A stretch of 6,817 nucleotides of DNA from Gammaproteobacteria bacterium (GTDB lineage: Bacteria; Pseudomonadota; Gammaproteobacteria; Pseudomonadales; Pseudohongiellaceae), in contig NZNL01000014.1 of NCBI GenBank assembly GCA_002694855.1, positions 5,244 to 12,060 on the forward strand, in the 5' to 3' direction. The notes under the pieces were generated by a model. It had not been told where the DNA came from. It ran no database searches and was given only the letters and a program-made list of their open reading frames with translations. Below, piece after piece: positions 1 through 6,672 of this stretch (its first letter is position 1; each line of letters opens with the position of its first letter). The translations under genes were made by a program, and so were the position numbers.

Positions 1-45
1 AATGTAGGTTAAGTTCTTTCCATGGGCAACGTTTCGCAGCATTGA

Positions 46-74
46 TTGACATTGGGTTTACTTGATCTTATTTT
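46..74 (+). promoter_or_regulatory. Candidate sigma70-type promoter for the acyltransferase gene
   Basis: A perfect -35 box TTGACA (46-51) is followed by a 17-base spacer and TATTTT (69-74), which matches 4 of 6 positions of the TATAAT consensus. Transcription would start near base 81, giving a leader of about 35 bases before the ATG at 118. The leader has no recognisable Shine-Dalgarno sequence. The -35 box and spacing are seen directly; promoter activity is inferred, and the host's sigma factor preference is unknown. If the host were a member of Bacteroidota, whose main promoter consensus differs, this match would mean less. Confidence 0.45.
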
Positions 75-117
75 CCATCATCGGGGACGCAACCTGATCT
101 CTTAATATATCATCAAT

Positions 118-786
118 ATGAAATCCAAAATCATCGTCGGCCCTTCAGTTCCCCAAGGAAATCGAAAGATCCTCCCAATAATTGCGTGGATGTTGCTCCG
201 ACTGTCCAAGTGGCGTGTTACCGGTTCTATACCGGATGAACCAAAAATAATTGTAATTGGTGCTCCCCACTCGTCAATGATAGATGGTTATTACGTGTTG
301 CTGGCGGTACTGTCACTGGATGTCAAAGTAAAGTTTTTAGCGGCACTGTGGACATTTTCCCGGCTACCCATCCTCGACAGCCTATTCCCCAGTTCTCAGA
401 ACAATCCTGATGAATACGGCGTCCGGTGGCCACTGGGGTGGCTTCAGGGGATTTTGATGAGACGACTGGGCGGTATTCCTGTTGAAAGATCTTCGGCCGC
501 AGGTGCTGTGGACAAGCTTGTAGCAACAATTAACGAAATGGAGAAAATAGTTCTTATGCTTGCCCCAGAAGGGGGAACAGAACCTTCCGAGAAGTTCAAG
601 TCAGGCTTTTATGTACTGAGCTCCAAACTGGATCTTCCCATTCTCCCTATTCAATTCGACTACAAGAATCGCCTTTTTAATCTTTTGGAACCGTTTTACA
701 CCACCGGTAACAGAGAAAAAGATATGGCGGACATCAGGCAGCTTTTCCACGGTATCGAAGGCAAAAACCACACCTTCATAGCATGA
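118..786 (+). CDS. PlsC-like lysophospholipid/1-acylglycerol-phosphate acyltransferase family protein
   Basis: This 222-residue protein belongs to the LPLAT/PlsC acyltransferase superfamily, whose members move an acyl group from acyl-ACP or acyl-CoA to a lysophospholipid or other hydroxyl acceptor at the inner membrane. The catalytic HX4D motif is present as HSSMID (His51, Asp56), after a short hydrophobic strand (IIVIGAP). The acceptor-binding block reads GGIPVERS (118-125), and the third block APEGGT (149-154) precedes KSGFY (161-165). The usual EGTR core of that third block is changed to EGGT. About 20-25 residues (roughly 78-102, rich in Pro, Ser and Asn) lie between the HX4D and GIPV blocks beyond what short family members usually have. 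The length of about 200 residues suits the compact single-domain branch. An in-frame stop at 103-105 makes the ATG at 118 the first possible start; it has no Shine-Dalgarno sequence. The exact acceptor cannot be told from sequence, so plsC is not assigned. It converges with the peptidase gene. Confidence 0.88.
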   Translation: MKSKIIVGPSVPQGNRKILPIIAWMLLRLSKWRVTGSIPDEPKIIVIGAPHSSMIDGYYVLLAVLSLDVKVKFLAALWTFSRLPILDSLFPSSQNNPDEYGVRWPLGWLQGILMRRLGGIPVERSSAAGAVDKLVATINEMEKIVLMLAPEGGTEPSEKFKSGFYVLSSKLDLPILPIQFDYKNRLFNLLEPFYTTGNREKDMADIRQLFHGIEGKNHTFIA

Positions 787-795
787 CTGGGCACT

Positions 796-3216
796 CTATT
801 TCAGATAGGTGTCCAGCCAGAGGGCTGTTTCCCACAGTGAATGCATGACAGATTCCCTGGCCCGGTAACCGTGACTCTCGTGAGGAAGCATGACCAACCG
901 TACGGTGGAACCGTGCCCTTTCAGGGCGTGGTAGAATCGCCTACTCTGAATGGGAAATGTTCCTGAGTTGTTATCGGCTTCACCGTGAATCATCAAAAAC
1001 GGTTCGTTCACTTTTTGCGCATGCATGAAAGGTGACATGGCAAAGTAAATCTCCGGTGCCTCCCAGAAGGTCCTCTCCTCTGCCTGGAATCCGAAGGGTG
1101 TAAGAGACCTGTTATAGGCGCCACTCCGGGCGATTCCCGTCCTAAAAATATCGGAGTGGGCAAGTAGGTTAGCCGTCATAAAAGCACCGTAGGAATGACC
1201 GGTGATGGCCACCCTCTCCCTATCCGCCACGCCCCGGCTCACCATATAATCAACTGCTGCCTGGGCGCTGGCCACCAGCTGCTCTACGAAGGTGTCGTTG
1301 GGCTGGGTATCTCCCTCCCCAACGATGGGCATGGTGGCATTGAACAATACGCCGTAACCGTGGACCAGCATGGCCAAGGCAGACGTAGAGCTTGAAGTGG
1401 GACTGATTCTCACAAACTGATGCGGTGAACCGATCACCTGGGATGCGGCTTTCATCGTTTTAAACTCCCGGGGATAAGCCCAAAGTATCATGGGAAGGGG
1501 ACCGTCCGAAGGTGAGTGTCCAGGCGGCAGGTAGAGTGTAGCTGTAAGATCAATACCATCCTCCCTTTTGTACTTTACTAACTCCTTGTAGACACCTTTC
1601 ATCTGAGGATATGGATTTGGGAAGGCAGTCATCTGTTTCATGTCTCCTGCTTTCAGGTCGCGTACGAAATAGTTAGGCTGCTCTTCCTTCGATTCTCTGG
1701 AAGTAATAATGACTGACTGGTCAGCATCCAATATTGCCACGGGTCGTTCAAAATAAGGCGCTTCAGAACGGAAAAGACGTGTCGTATTCCCCGATTCAAT
1801 GTTGAGTTCATCCAGAAAGGGGCGATCACCTTCCGGAGATGCTCCGGTGCCCATAAGATAAATATTATTGCCGTTTTCACCCGTCACAAGAACGGACACA
1901 CCGTTTTCATTTGTTTTCGTTACCGGTGAACCGGGATCACTGTATCGATCCTCATAGAGCCGGTCGAAGATCAATTTTGGCTCTTTCTCAGGACGGTCGG
2001 GACTGACGGTCCAAGTACGGGTTTTCCGGGTATTCCATTCACGAGTTGTGATCAGAGCGAGATCGCCACTTCCCCACTGACTATAGCCATACCTTAGACC
2101 GAGATCAATGAGGGGAATGGGATCATCACTGAAAGGTGCCTCATGGGTAAAGATCTTGTCTCTCACCTCCGCTTCCGCTTTGGGATCGCCCCCATCCTGT
2201 GCTTCTGTCCAGTAAAGGGTGGCTGGAGCATCTCCTCGCCATCCGTAAGACCGGGGACCCGTTGGGACGGCACCGAAACCGAGGGGCAGCTGATCCGCCA
2301 GTGGCATGTCCGTGGCTGTATGAACAACCTTTCCGCTCAGATCCCAAACCTCCACCAAAGTTGGAAAACGGTAAACAGGTACCAGATAGGAATAAGGTCT
2401 ATGAACAGTCTCCACCAGCAGCATCTTCCCATTGGGAGAAGGTTCCGCCCGACGGGTGATGGCCGGTTTGCCAAGATTGGTCACTTTCCCTTTCAGATTC
2501 ACGAGGACCACCTGAGATGTGAGATGATAATCAAAAAGCTCTTCATCATGAGGAGATTTCAGGAGATCCTGATAGGTTCTGGCCGGCGCCTTTTCGCCCA
2601 GGTTTTCCTGGACCACAGGGCCTTTCGGCACCGTACTCTCGGCTGGGGCCGGGCCTCGTCCCGCCGGAACTGTGAGAGCCACCAATCCTTTGCTATCAGA
2701 CAGCCACCTGAATGGGCTGCCGTAAGTGGCATTCAAAGAATTTTTCATGGTCTGTTTCGCTTTTCCTTTTTTGGTGTTGGCGATCCAGAGTGATATGTTT
2801 TCATTTGAGGTGACGGTGAAAGCCAGGTGCTTACCGCTGGGCGACCAGGAAACATTTGAAATTTTCGGATTGGCGGGCAGTCCGGAAACTTTCACTTCCT
2901 TACCTCCCCTGACGGGCCTGAGGGACAGTGCACTGTAGTGACTGCTTCGGCTACGGCCGTTTGTCCGTGGGTTGATTCTCAACCCTGCAATTCTCAGCTC
3001 CGGCTGGGACAATTCATCAATACCGGACATGTCTGGCCGCTCCATAACTACAACCTGCTCATTCGATGGGCTCAACATAATGCTGGGAGTCAAAGGAGCG
3101 TTTACAAGATCTGCAATAGCTTTCGGAGGTGTTTGGTAGGTAAAGGGTTCCTGGGCATAAGACCAGCCTCCGAAAAAAACCACCAGTATTGAAAAAACTG
3201 TTTTTTGGGTTCTCAT
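796..3216 (-). CDS. Secreted S9 family serine peptidase, glutamyl endopeptidase (CGEP/GEP-like, prolyl oligopeptidase fold)
   Basis: This 806-residue protein is a predicted exported serine peptidase of the prolyl oligopeptidase family. Residues 1-21 form a signal peptide (basic RTQK, hydrophobic core, likely cleavage after SYA). Residues about 40-535 are the beta-propeller that gates access to the active site, and about 545-806 form the alpha/beta-hydrolase domain. The catalytic triad can be read as Ser675 in GHSYGA, Asp748 in HGEADNN and His782 in HESHGY. Stretches such as LWAYPREFK (578-586), GEGD (633-636), HSYGAFMTANLLAH (674-687) and ARSGAYNR (696-703) are, from memory, hallmarks of the chloroplast glutamyl endopeptidase group and its bacterial relatives (MEROPS S9D), which cleave after Glu. 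Specificity for Glu is inferred by homology. The gene starts 20 bases after the stop of the propeller gene, with a weak GGGGA site ahead of the ATG, so it is probably the second gene of that operon. Unlike the plastid enzymes it is routed out of the cytoplasm. No frameshift or missing catalytic residue is seen. Confidence 0.93.
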   Translation of the reverse strand: MRTQKTVFSILVVFFGGWSYAQEPFTYQTPPKAIADLVNAPLTPSIMLSPSNEQVVVMERPDMSGIDELSQPELRIAGLRINPRTNGRSRSSHYSALSLRPVRGGKEVKVSGLPANPKISNVSWSPSGKHLAFTVTSNENISLWIANTKKGKAKQTMKNSLNATYGSPFRWLSDSKGLVALTVPAGRGPAPAESTVPKGPVVQENLGEKAPARTYQDLLKSPHDEELFDYHLTSQVVLVNLKGKVTNLGKPAITRRAEPSPNGKMLLVETVHRPYSYLVPVYRFPTLVEVWDLSGKVVHTATDMPLADQLPLGFGAVPTGPRSYGWRGDAPATLYWTEAQDGGDPKAEAEVRDKIFTHEAPFSDDPIPLIDLGLRYGYSQWGSGDLALITTREWNTRKTRTWTVSPDRPEKEPKLIFDRLYEDRYSDPGSPVTKTNENGVSVLVTGENGNNIYLMGTGASPEGDRPFLDELNIESGNTTRLFRSEAPYFERPVAILDADQSVIITSRESKEEQPNYFVRDLKAGDMKQMTAFPNPYPQMKGVYKELVKYKREDGIDLTATLYLPPGHSPSDGPLPMILWAYPREFKTMKAASQVIGSPHQFVRISPTSSSTSALAMLVHGYGVLFNATMPIVGEGDTQPNDTFVEQLVASAQAAVDYMVSRGVADRERVAITGHSYGAFMTANLLAHSDIFRTGIARSGAYNRSLTPFGFQAEERTFWEAPEIYFAMSPFMHAQKVNEPFLMIHGEADNNSGTFPIQSRRFYHALKGHGSTVRLVMLPHESHGYRARESVMHSLWETALWLDTYLK

Positions 3217-3225
3217 TATGAAAAA

Positions 3226-3230
3226 TTCCC
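3226..3230 (-). promoter_or_regulatory. Weak ribosome binding site of the S9 peptidase gene
   Basis: Read on the minus strand, GGGGA lies 9-10 bases before the ATG at 3216, inside the 20-base gap after the propeller gene's stop codon. It is only a partial Shine-Dalgarno match, but the position supports the chosen start. That start also gives a complete signal peptide. Confidence 0.4.
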
Positions 3231-3236
3231 CACTTT

Positions 3237-6200
3237 TTATTGCTGTTGAGAACTTGGCACAACCACGCCGCCTTTATCGCGACTGCCAGCCAGTTGGTTG
3301 AAGTCAGCCACATCTTTTGCTATCAGCCTGTTGAATTCAGACTGATACTGGTCAACTCGGCCCTTGAGTACTTTATATACTTCTTGCTGTTGCTTATTCG
3401 GTGCAAAATCAACGGACCCGGGATGAAAACCATCTCCGCTGGCCAAATCTCCTGTAATAACAGAAAGTTTGCTGTAAAGCTTATTGGTAAATCTGAATGA
3501 CTTTGAGTCACCTTCAGCTAGAACCGGCTGGAATACTTTGTCCTCCAGTTCTTGAAGCTTTTTGTAGAGAGCATCTCCCTTTTCCATAATATCCTTACTC
3601 TTCTCATCACCTTTCATAACAGTCTTCAGATCCTCTATCTGGCGCTTCATCCATTCGATATTGCTGATCATATCTGAAACAGTGTTGAGGTCTTTGCGAA
3701 CCTGAAGTAGCAGTGCTACCTGATCATTAATGTCGGCCAGGGTCCCTTCCGACCGAGGATCCTTTAGGACTAAAAGATCAGTTGTCAGTTCGGTCTTTCC
3801 TACAGTTAGTTTGACAGTATAAGCCCCCGGTGCCACCATAAATCCCCGGAAACCTGCGTAAGTTCCCCAGCTCCGGATAGGATACCACCCTTCCCGCTCC
3901 CAGGTTTTCCTGAATCGCTTTTCTTCAACCAGATGAGGATTGTGTGGAGGTTTGGTCCGAAGTTTGGCCTCCCTTGCTCCCTCGTATCTCAAATTCCACG
4001 CTACACGATTGATCCCTTTTTTCTTGGTCCCCTTCAGAGATCTAACAGTGTCCCCGTTTTTATCCAAGATGGCGATATTAACATCTCCCTCAGGTTCATC
4101 TTTCAGGTAATAATTGATCAGAGCACGGGCATTGGGACGTGGACCGTTTCTCAAGGGATGCATACGGTACGCTTGCCGGAGATCAAACAGATGAACATTC
4201 TTTGCCAGAACTTTCTCATTCAGCTGTCTCAGCGGCGTCACATCATCCAGTATCCAAAAGCCCCGGCCGTAGGTAGCTACCACCAGATCATTGAAGTGTT
4301 CCTGGGTGATCATGTGGTGTACCGGTGCATAGGGCAGGTTATTCTGAAGTGGCAGCCATTTCTTGCCGTCATCAAAAGAGACGAAGATAGCATTTTCCGT
4401 CCCCACATAGAGCATCCCTTTCCGGACGGGATCTTCATGAATCCAATGCACATAGCTGAAAACACTTTTCGGTATACTGTTACTGATAGACCGCCATCTT
4501 TTTCCGTAGTTGGTCGTTTTGTAGACGTAAGGGTTGCGGTCGTTCATCTGGTGAAAATCTACGGTGATGTATGCTGTACCGGCATCGTGGGGAGAAGGCT
4601 CAATGTTGCTGACGGTGCCCCACTCCGGCAGGTTGGGAATATTCTTTGTTACATTCGTCCACTTCTTGCCGCCGTCCCGGGTCACATGGACAAGTCCATC
4701 GTTGGTACCAGCCCAAATAAGGCCTGTCTCCACCCGGGATTCGGCAATGGCAAAAACAACACAAGCATATTCCACACCGATATTGTCTTTAGTCAACCCG
4801 CCGGAGGGACCCATCCGACTCATGTCGTTGGTACTCAGATCAGGAGAAATGACCTCCCAGCTTTCACCTCCGTCCGTTGTCTGATGGACAAACTGACTAC
4901 CCACGTAGACCTTGTTGTTGTCATGTGGAGAAATGGTAATGGGAAACGTCCAATTGAAACGATATTTCGCCTCACTGGCCGCGGCACCGTATGACGATTC
5001 AGGCCACACCCTTACCGTTCTTTCATGGCCAGTGCTATAGTTCACTTTTGAGAAGTTTGAGCTAAAACTCCCACCCCACACAATGTCAGGGTTCACAGGG
5101 TCGGGAACAATAAACCCACATTCACCTCCAGCTGTATTCTCCCATTCACTGCTTACAAAACCCCATCCGCCGCGGCCCGGAGCAGCAGTGCTGGGTCCTC
5201 TGTAACCGGAGCCGTCCTGCATCCCACCGTAAACGTAGTAGGGAATCTGATTATCCACCGCCACGTGGTACATCTGGGCGATGGGCAGCCGGACCCGCTC
5301 CCAGGTTTCACCGTGGTTATTGCTGATGACAACACCGCCGTCGTCAGAAAGGATGATCCGGTCGGGATTAAGAGGATCCACCCACTGATCGTGCGTATCA
5401 CCGCTCCACCCCGTCCGTTCGCTGGTTAGTCCCCCGTCATAGGTGGCGCTGTGACTATTAGCAGCAAAATAGACCTCATTTTCATTGGCCGAAGAGACCA
5501 CAATGCGGGAAGCGTAGTGAGGCCGTTCATTCAGGATACGGTCGTAGCTTACCAGCTTCCAGGAGTCACCGCTGTTATTGGAGCGCCACAGAACGCCCCT
5601 ATTGGGCGAACCTGTTTCAATTAGTGCATAAACTACATCTGGGTTGGTGGGTGCAATGGCAAGGCCCACTTTACCTAAGGGCGGCTTGGGAAGACCCTTT
5701 TCCAGCCTTTCCCAGGTCGATCCACCATCAGTGGAGCGCCAGACACCACCGTTGGGACCTCCGCTCTCCCGCCCCCAGGTTCTGATAACGACGGGCCACA
5801 TACCTGCAAACAGAATCCGGGGGTTATCCATGTTCATGGCAATCTCGAAACAACCAGTATTCTCATCCACAAAAAGGACATGTTTCCACGTCTTTCCGCC
5901 ATCTGTTGTGCGGAAAACGCCCCTCTCTTTCTGAGGACCATACCCGTGTCCCACTGCTGCCACAAAAACAATGTCGGGATCCCTTGGATCGATGGCCACC
6001 CGACCGATCCTCCCAGTTTTTTCCAGTCCCATATGCTTCCAGGTCTTACCGCCGTCCGTCGATTTATATACACCATTCCCTATGGAAACGTTACTCCTGA
6101 TAAAAGCTTCTCCCGTTCCGGCCCAAATGACATGGGGATCAGAAGGTGCAATAGCCAAAGCACCAATGGACTGTGCCTGCTGATCATCGAACAGTGGTTC

Positions 6201-6452
6201 CCAGTTACGCCCACCGTCTTCAGTTCTCCAGACCCCTCCAGAAGATCCACCTACGTAGTAGATCAGTGGATCACCGGGGACACTCACTACAGCGGATGTT
6301 CTGTTCCCCGGCGGTCCGATATACCGGTATTCAAGGTTCTGGTAGACCTCAGGCGTAATTGTCTGAGCAAGGGAAAAACTCATTAGAATAATAATCGTTG
6401 AAAAAAGAAAAATCAGATTCTTTGATCTTTCAGCAGTACAAAAATTGTGCAT
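3237..6452 (-). CDS. Large secreted BNR/Asp-box beta-propeller protein (often named VPS10/sortilin-like or glycosyl hydrolase)
   Basis: This is a 1071-residue exported protein. Residues 1-29 are a signal peptide (basic ERSK, hydrophobic core, likely cleavage SLA|Q). Residues about 40-740 are propeller repeats. Ten Asp boxes of the form S/T-x-D/N-x-G-x-x-W end at Trp84, 138, 189, 247, 298, 384, 532, 598, 653 and 699, and the last blade carries YGRGFWILDD (728-737). Residues about 750-895 look like an Ig/FlgD-like beta domain (RVAWNLRYEG, APGAYTVKLTVG). Residues about 905-975 and 1020-1050 are charged, helical and probably coiled coil. The mature part has only three Cys (201, 445, 564), so the Cys-rich module that follows the sortilin propeller is absent. 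Family members are widely annotated as sortilin-like or as glycosyl hydrolase, but activity is unproven; a binding or scaffold role is equally possible. No C-terminal secretion domain or anchor is obvious, so the protein may be periplasmic. It is first in an operon with the S9 peptidase, and a strong AGGAGA site supports the start. Confidence 0.92.
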   Translation of the reverse strand: MHNFCTAERSKNLIFLFSTIIILMSFSLAQTITPEVYQNLEYRYIGPPGNRTSAVVSVPGDPLIYYVGGSSGGVWRTEDGGRNWEPLFDDQQAQSIGALAIAPSDPHVIWAGTGEAFIRSNVSIGNGVYKSTDGGKTWKHMGLEKTGRIGRVAIDPRDPDIVFVAAVGHGYGPQKERGVFRTTDGGKTWKHVLFVDENTGCFEIAMNMDNPRILFAGMWPVVIRTWGRESGGPNGGVWRSTDGGSTWERLEKGLPKPPLGKVGLAIAPTNPDVVYALIETGSPNRGVLWRSNNSGDSWKLVSYDRILNERPHYASRIVVSSANENEVYFAANSHSATYDGGLTSERTGWSGDTHDQWVDPLNPDRIILSDDGGVVISNNHGETWERVRLPIAQMYHVAVDNQIPYYVYGGMQDGSGYRGPSTAAPGRGGWGFVSSEWENTAGGECGFIVPDPVNPDIVWGGSFSSNFSKVNYSTGHERTVRVWPESSYGAAASEAKYRFNWTFPITISPHDNNKVYVGSQFVHQTTDGGESWEVISPDLSTNDMSRMGPSGGLTKDNIGVEYACVVFAIAESRVETGLIWAGTNDGLVHVTRDGGKKWTNVTKNIPNLPEWGTVSNIEPSPHDAGTAYITVDFHQMNDRNPYVYKTTNYGKRWRSISNSIPKSVFSYVHWIHEDPVRKGMLYVGTENAIFVSFDDGKKWLPLQNNLPYAPVHHMITQEHFNDLVVATYGRGFWILDDVTPLRQLNEKVLAKNVHLFDLRQAYRMHPLRNGPRPNARALINYYLKDEPEGDVNIAILDKNGDTVRSLKGTKKKGINRVAWNLRYEGAREAKLRTKPPHNPHLVEEKRFRKTWEREGWYPIRSWGTYAGFRGFMVAPGAYTVKLTVGKTELTTDLLVLKDPRSEGTLADINDQVALLLQVRKDLNTVSDMISNIEWMKRQIEDLKTVMKGDEKSKDIMEKGDALYKKLQELEDKVFQPVLAEGDSKSFRFTNKLYSKLSVITGDLASGDGFHPGSVDFAPNKQQQEVYKVLKGRVDQYQSEFNRLIAKDVADFNQLAGSRDKGGVVVPSSQQQ

Positions 6453-6458
6453 TCTCTT

Positions 6459-6464
6459 TCTCCT
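6459..6464 (-). promoter_or_regulatory. Ribosome binding site of the propeller gene
   Basis: On the minus strand AGGAGA sits just upstream of the ATG at 6452, with 7 bases between AGGAG and the start codon. This near-ideal Shine-Dalgarno sequence fixes the start, which also yields a full signal peptide. It is clearly stronger than the site of the peptidase gene downstream and contrasts with the acyltransferase, which has none. Confidence 0.75.
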
Positions 6465-6630
6465 GTGAATAAACGTTATTTTATTTGACTCCTGTAAAAC
6501 CCCACCGAACTAATCCTCGAAAGAATGGATGATTTTGAACTTGATCGGATACCTGAGGATACGCCCTGCACCGATTAATAAGCAAGTCTTTCTATCCTCA
6601 TAAAGCCAGCGTATATTTAACCTTTAAAAG

Positions 6631-6647
6631 CTTTAGTGCGTCTAAAG
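6631..6647. repeat. Short inverted repeat in the leader of the lipoprotein gene
   Basis: CTTTAG (6631-6636) and CTAAAG (6642-6647) are perfect 6-base inverted arms around the 5-base loop TGCGT, ending 25 bases before the lipoprotein ATG. The repeat lies just downstream of the possible -10 box at 6612-6617, so it could be an operator half-site pair or a small leader hairpin. The stem is AT-rich and has no T-run after it, so it is not a terminator. The symmetry is seen directly; a function is inferred and a chance origin is possible. Confidence 0.35.
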
Positions 6648-6660
6648 TGCAAAAGCAAAA

Positions 6661-6664
6661 AGGA
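6661..6664 (+). promoter_or_regulatory. Ribosome binding site of the lipoprotein gene
   Basis: AGGA stands 8 bases before the ATG at 6673 in a purine-rich stretch. It supports the start of the partial gene, which also opens directly with a basic n-region of a lipoprotein signal peptide. Confidence 0.6.
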
Positions 6665-6672
6665 AAAATTTC

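Larger units (their letters stand above)
6453..6672. promoter_or_regulatory. Divergent intergenic region between propeller operon and lipoprotein gene
   Basis: This 220-base AT-rich region must hold the promoters for both directions. Toward the lipoprotein, TATATT (6612-6617) is a 5-of-6 match to a -10 box, but no good -35 box stands at the right distance. Toward the propeller gene, TTTACA read on the minus strand (6493-6498) resembles a -35 box, but the only hexamer near the right distance, TTTATT, is 19 bases away and very close to the start codon. Neither promoter is convincing. The region also contains a short inverted repeat (6631-6647) and three copies of ATCCTC in mixed orientation. 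I see no tRNA, no riboswitch and no open reading frame of coding character. Confidence 0.5.

Noticed and set aside
757..777. GAAGG/CCTTC inverted repeat near the convergent 3' ends, a possible terminator for the peptidase operon
   Set aside because: A 5-base stem with an 11-base loop and no following T-run on either strand; it lies within the acyltransferase coding sequence.
814..830. CAGCC-AGAG-GGCTG hairpin followed by TTT, a possible terminator for the acyltransferase gene
   Set aside because: The stem is only 5 base pairs and the T-run is three bases. It lies inside the conserved C-terminal coding region of the peptidase on the other strand, so the codons explain it.
2143..2793. Plus-strand open frame of 216 codons inside the peptidase gene
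   Set aside because: It is antisense to the conserved S9 propeller domain, rich in Arg, His and Trp in a way typical of shadow frames, with no domain signature.
3933..4994. Plus-strand open frame of 353 codons inside the propeller gene
   Set aside because: It is fully antisense to a well-supported protein with ten Asp boxes. Its translation has no recognisable domain and it lacks a ribosome binding site. Long antisense frames are common opposite codon-biased genes.
4860..6240. Recurring near-identical short stretches such as ccgccgtccgt and ccgccatctg on the plus strand, resembling a DNA repeat family
   Set aside because: They are the reverse complement of codons for the Asp-box core (TDGG), so they come from the protein repeats and are not a separate DNA element.
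5880..6386. Plus-strand open frame of 168 codons opposite the N-terminal propeller blades
   Set aside because: It mirrors the repeated Asp-box coding sequence. The translation is low in recognisable motifs and there is no start context.
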